Notes under the pieces: model-generated | The model's input: the letters and a program-made list of their open reading frames with translations, nothing else | Database searches by the model: none | Told to the model about the DNA's origin: nothing | Shown: piece after piece, positions 61,554-64,000 of the stretch | Position numbering within the stretch: position 1 is the stretch's first letter | Layout: each line of letters starts with the position of its first letter | Program-made: the position numbers and the translations under genes | From: Halorussus halophilus | GTDB lineage: Archaea > Halobacteriota > Halobacteria > Halobacteriales > Haladaptataceae | Assembly (NCBI RefSeq): GCF_008831545.1 | Contig: NZ_CP044523.1 | Location: 2,108,001-2,172,000 of the forward strand | DNA length: 64,000 bases | Reading direction: 5' to 3'

Positions 61554-62512
61554 TGTCGACGCAATCTGAAAACGCCTCGCAAGTGGACTCGCTAAAAGAA
61601 CGGTGGCGGCCTCGCATCGAGCGAGTTCGCCGTGGTTGGGACCGATACACCGAACACAGTATGGGTATCGTCGGTCTCATCATCCTGTTCATCTTCAGTC
61701 TCTGGGCACTGTTCCCGTCGTGGTTCGCGCCGCACTCGCTGAACTGGGTCGCGTTCCTCGGCGAAGAGCCGGGACGGCTGACGGGCGAACAGGTCCAACA
61801 ACTGCCCTATCCACCTGCTTTCGGCGACCCGTTCTTCGCACCGCTCGGGACGAACTCGTCCGGCGAGGGCATCCTGACCCTGCTGGTCTACTCGGCGCGC
61901 GACGCGATGTACATCGGACTCGCAGCAGGTATCCTGTCGAGTCTCGTCGGCGTTCCGCTGGGACTCATCAGTGGCTTCTACGGCGACACGTGGATAGACG
62001 AGACTATCCAGCGTATCGTCGACGTGATGTACGGCCTGCCGTTCCTGCCGTTCCTCATCGTGCTGGTCGCCATCCGCGGCATCAGCACGACGAACATCAT
62101 CATCGGCATCGCCGTGACCTCGTGGCTCAACAACTGCATCCTCATCCGCGGCGAGACGCTCTCGCTGAAAGAGCGCGCCTACGTTGACTCTGCGAAGGTC
62201 GCGGGCGCGAGCGACACGCGAATCGTGTTCCGGCACATCATGCCGAACGTCGTGCCGCTGGCGTTCGTCTATCTCGCACAGGACGCGGCGGCGGCGATTC
62301 TCGCCCAAGCATCGCTCGCATACCTCGGGTTGGCCGACTTCACGGCGAACTCGTGGGGACTGATGCTCCAGAACATCCAATCTGAAGGGTACGTCTTCGA
62401 GGCCTCGTGGTGGCTCATCCCACCGGGCATCTGCATCATGCTCATCGCGGCCGCGTTCTACTTCATCGGCTTCTCGATGGAGGACGTGACGAACCCACAG
62501 GAGGACGGCTAA
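61553..62512 (+). CDS. dppC: Peptide-type ABC importer, permease DppC
   Basis: A 319-residue partner permease. The N-terminal cytoplasmic helix (RPRIERVRRGWDRYTEHS) precedes the first span. The EAA coupling loop is KERAYVDSAKVAGASDTRIVFRHIMPNVVP and AAAAILAQASLAYLGLADFTANSWG follows. The final helices are standard. dppD starts two bases after its stop. Confidence 0.95.
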   Translation: MSTQSENASQVDSLKERWRPRIERVRRGWDRYTEHSMGIVGLIILFIFSLWALFPSWFAPHSLNWVAFLGEEPGRLTGEQVQQLPYPPAFGDPFFAPLGTNSSGEGILTLLVYSARDAMYIGLAAGILSSLVGVPLGLISGFYGDTWIDETIQRIVDVMYGLPFLPFLIVLVAIRGISTTNIIIGIAVTSWLNNCILIRGETLSLKERAYVDSAKVAGASDTRIVFRHIMPNVVPLAFVYLAQDAAAAILAQASLAYLGLADFTANSWGLMLQNIQSEGYVFEASWWLIPPGICIMLIAAAFYFIGFSMEDVTNPQEDG

Positions 62513-62513
62513 T

Positions 62514-63659
62514 ATGGCACTATTCGAAGTCAACGACCTCTCGGTTCGATACGACGCTGGCGACGCGCAAGTTCACGCCGTCGATGGCGTCAGTTTCAGC
62601 GTCGATCCCGGCGAGACGTTCGGCCTCGTCGGCGAATCTGGCTGCGGGAAGACGACCCTCGGCAAGTCACTGCTCCACCTGCTCGACTCGAACGGCTACG
62701 TCGAGAGTGGCGAAGTCTGGTTCGACGGAACGCTCCCGCGCTGGGAGGACGAGAACGGCAACGCCCGCCGGGAGATAATCGACGACGACCAGTACCCCGT
62801 CCGTAGCGACGGGATGACCGACATCACCGAACTCGACGACCAAGACATTCGAGACATTCGCTGGCGCAACATCGCGCTCATCCCACAGAGTGCGATGAAC
62901 GCGCTCAACCCGGTCTACAGAGTCGGCGACCAGATTACGGAAGCGATTCTCCGCCACGAGCCAATGACGACGGAAGAGGAAGCCGACGCACGGGCTCGGG
63001 ACCTGCTCGAACGAGTGGGCATCGAACCGGAGCGGGCGGACGACTACGCCCACGAGTACTCCGGCGGGATGAAACAGCGTGCAGTCATCGCCATGGCGAT
63101 GGCGTGCAATCCGGACCTGCTTATCGCCGACGAACCGACGACTGCGCTGGACGTCATCATCCAAGACCGCATCCTCGACGAAATCGAGGCACTACAGGAA
63201 GAGTTCGGCGTCTCCATCCTCGTCATCAGCCACGACATCAGCGTCATGGCCGAGATTTGCGACAAACTCGGCGTGATGTACGGCGGCAAGATGATGGAGA
63301 GCGGTCCGAAGGAAGAAGTGCTGGAGAACTCGGCGAACCCCTACACGCTCGGGCTGAAGAACTCGTTCCCGACGGTCAAACAGGAACAGAAGCGACTCGT
63401 CTCGATTCCGGGGTCACCGCCGACGCTACTCGACCCGGACTCGGGTTGTCGGTTCGCCGACCGATGTCCGTTCGTCACCGACGAATGTCACACCGCACAC
63501 CCGCCGATGTTCGACGTCGACTCGGCCGAGCGTGGGACGCGCAGTGAATCGTCCGACCGGATGGAGCATCGCTCGGCGTGTTACCAGATCGACGACCTCG
63601 AACAGATGCGAACTGACGCTGTCAAGGAGGAAATATGGACGGAAACGCAGACACACTGA
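62514..63659 (+). CDS. dppD: Peptide-type ABC importer, ATP-binding protein DppD
   Basis: A 381-residue ATPase. Walker [17 protein letters not shown]-loop [14 protein letters not shown], signature [17 protein letters not shown], Walker [15 protein letters not shown] and switch [11 protein letters not shown] are intact. The C-terminal oligopeptide domain has [19 protein letters not shown] with the family cysteines. An acidic insert of about 45 residues lies between Walker A and the Q-loop. The last 25 bases overlap the start of the next ATPase gene. Confidence 0.95.
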   Translation: MALFEVNDLSVRYDAGDAQVHAVDGVSFSVDPGETFGLVGESGCGKTTLGKSLLHLLDSNGYVESGEVWFDGTLPRWEDENGNARREIIDDDQYPVRSDGMTDITELDDQDIRDIRWRNIALIPQSAMNALNPVYRVGDQITEAILRHEPMTTEEEADARARDLLERVGIEPERADDYAHEYSGGMKQRAVIAMAMACNPDLLIADEPTTALDVIIQDRILDEIEALQEEFGVSILVISHDISVMAEICDKLGVMYGGKMMESGPKEEVLENSANPYTLGLKNSFPTVKQEQKRLVSIPGSPPTLLDPDSGCRFADRCPFVTDECHTAHPPMFDVDSAERGTRSESSDRMEHRSACYQIDDLEQMRTDAVKEEIWTETQTH

Positions 63660-64000
63660 TCGAAGTCGAGAACGTCAGCAAGTGGTTCGACATGTCTCAA
63701 GGTGTCGTCGATAGGCTGATGGGTCGGGAACCGACGCCCGTGCAGGCAGTCAACGACGTGAGCCTCGACATCAACAAGGGCGACATCATGGGTATCGCGG
63801 GCGAGTCCGGCTGTGGGAAGACCACGCTGGGGAAACTGCTCGTCCAACTCCACCAACCGACCGACGGGACGATTCGATTCGACGGCAACGACGTCACGAA
63901 CCTCACGAAGGAGGAAGAGCGCGAGTTCCGCCAGCGGGTCCAGATGATCTTTCAGGACCCCTTCGAGAGCTTGAACCCGCGCATGACGGTGTTCCAGTCG
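63635..64000 (+). CDS. dppF: Peptide-type ABC importer, ATP-binding protein DppF (cut by window end)
   Basis: The first 122 residues of the second ATPase. They start [18 protein letters not shown], and include Walker [19 protein letters not shown] and the Q-loop region VQMIFQDPFESLNPRMTV. The start is set by a strong ribosome-binding site AAGGAGG (63624-63630), inside dppD. A variable insert (DMSQGVVDRLMGREPTP) precedes the usual VQAVNDVSL. The gene continues beyond the window. Confidence 0.93.
   Translation, partial: MDGNADTLIEVENVSKWFDMSQGVVDRLMGREPTPVQAVNDVSLDINKGDIMGIAGESGCGKTTLGKLLVQLHQPTDGTIRFDGNDVTNLTKEEEREFRQRVQMIFQDPFESLNPRMTVFQS

Overview
The window is chromosomal DNA of a halophilic archaeon (class Halobacteria). 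The signs are high-GC codon use, strongly acidic proteins, Tat-type lipoprotein signals, TATA boxes about 27 bases upstream of start codons (leaderless transcripts), many haloarchaea-specific small families, a Nuo complex without the NADH-input module, and an archaeal initiator tRNA with an A1:U72 pair. A Halorussus-like genus would fit, but I cannot prove that from sequence alone. About 60 protein genes and 2 tRNA genes can be supported; no rRNA, CRISPR array, transposase or integrase was seen.

Layout. 0-8 kb: an ABC-2 exporter pair, DUF420, haem-copper oxidase subunit I and small membrane proteins form a cytochrome oxidase neighbourhood, interrupted by a sulfatase-like gene. 8-16 kb: a small HTH protein, a zinc-motif and polytopic membrane protein pair, two secreted PPC-domain proteins (one with an intact blue-copper site), and an ABC-2 exporter divergent from a Cys-rich winged-helix regulator. 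15.7-18 kb: a CBS/ParB-like protein and a Rossmann-DHH phosphoesterase fusion. 18.4-28.9 kb: a complete nuoA-B-CD-H-I-J1-J2-K-L-M-N operon on the minus strand. 29-36 kb: purK-purE, an Agl23-like membrane protein, lumazine synthase, an aminotransferase, a double UspA protein and a methyltransferase. 36-46 kb: a nucleoside salvage region (nucleoside phosphorylase, cytidine deaminase, BMP-type ABC importer, phosphosugar mutase). 46-52.7 kb: haloarchaeal small families, a PilB/PilC-type pilus motor pair and a Trm9-like methyltransferase. 52.7-58 kb: tRNA-Gly(UCC), a GT4 glycosyltransferase, a DUF2298 membrane protein, tRNA-iMet and a DJ-1/PfpI protein. 58-64 kb: a dipeptide-type ABC importer cut off by the window end.

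The most unusual content is structured repeat DNA. The 3' end of tRNA-iMet is repeated twice more downstream in two units of about 150 bases, each holding paired inverted repeats. tRNA-Gly has a duplicated 5' end upstream and a duplicated 3' end downstream. A dispersed intergenic element (a conserved arm of about 130 bases plus strong hairpins) occurs three times, at about 3.6, 18.2 and 38.8 kb. purK carries an in-frame 54-base insertion centred on a perfect hairpin. Together these suggest an active or recently active family of small palindromic elements, some using tRNA genes as sites. No enzyme for their movement is encoded here.

Functionally, the window joins respiration (Nuo, oxidase, cupredoxin), purine and nucleoside metabolism (PurEK, importer, phosphorylase, deaminase, mutase), surface glycan and pilus functions, and peptide uptake.
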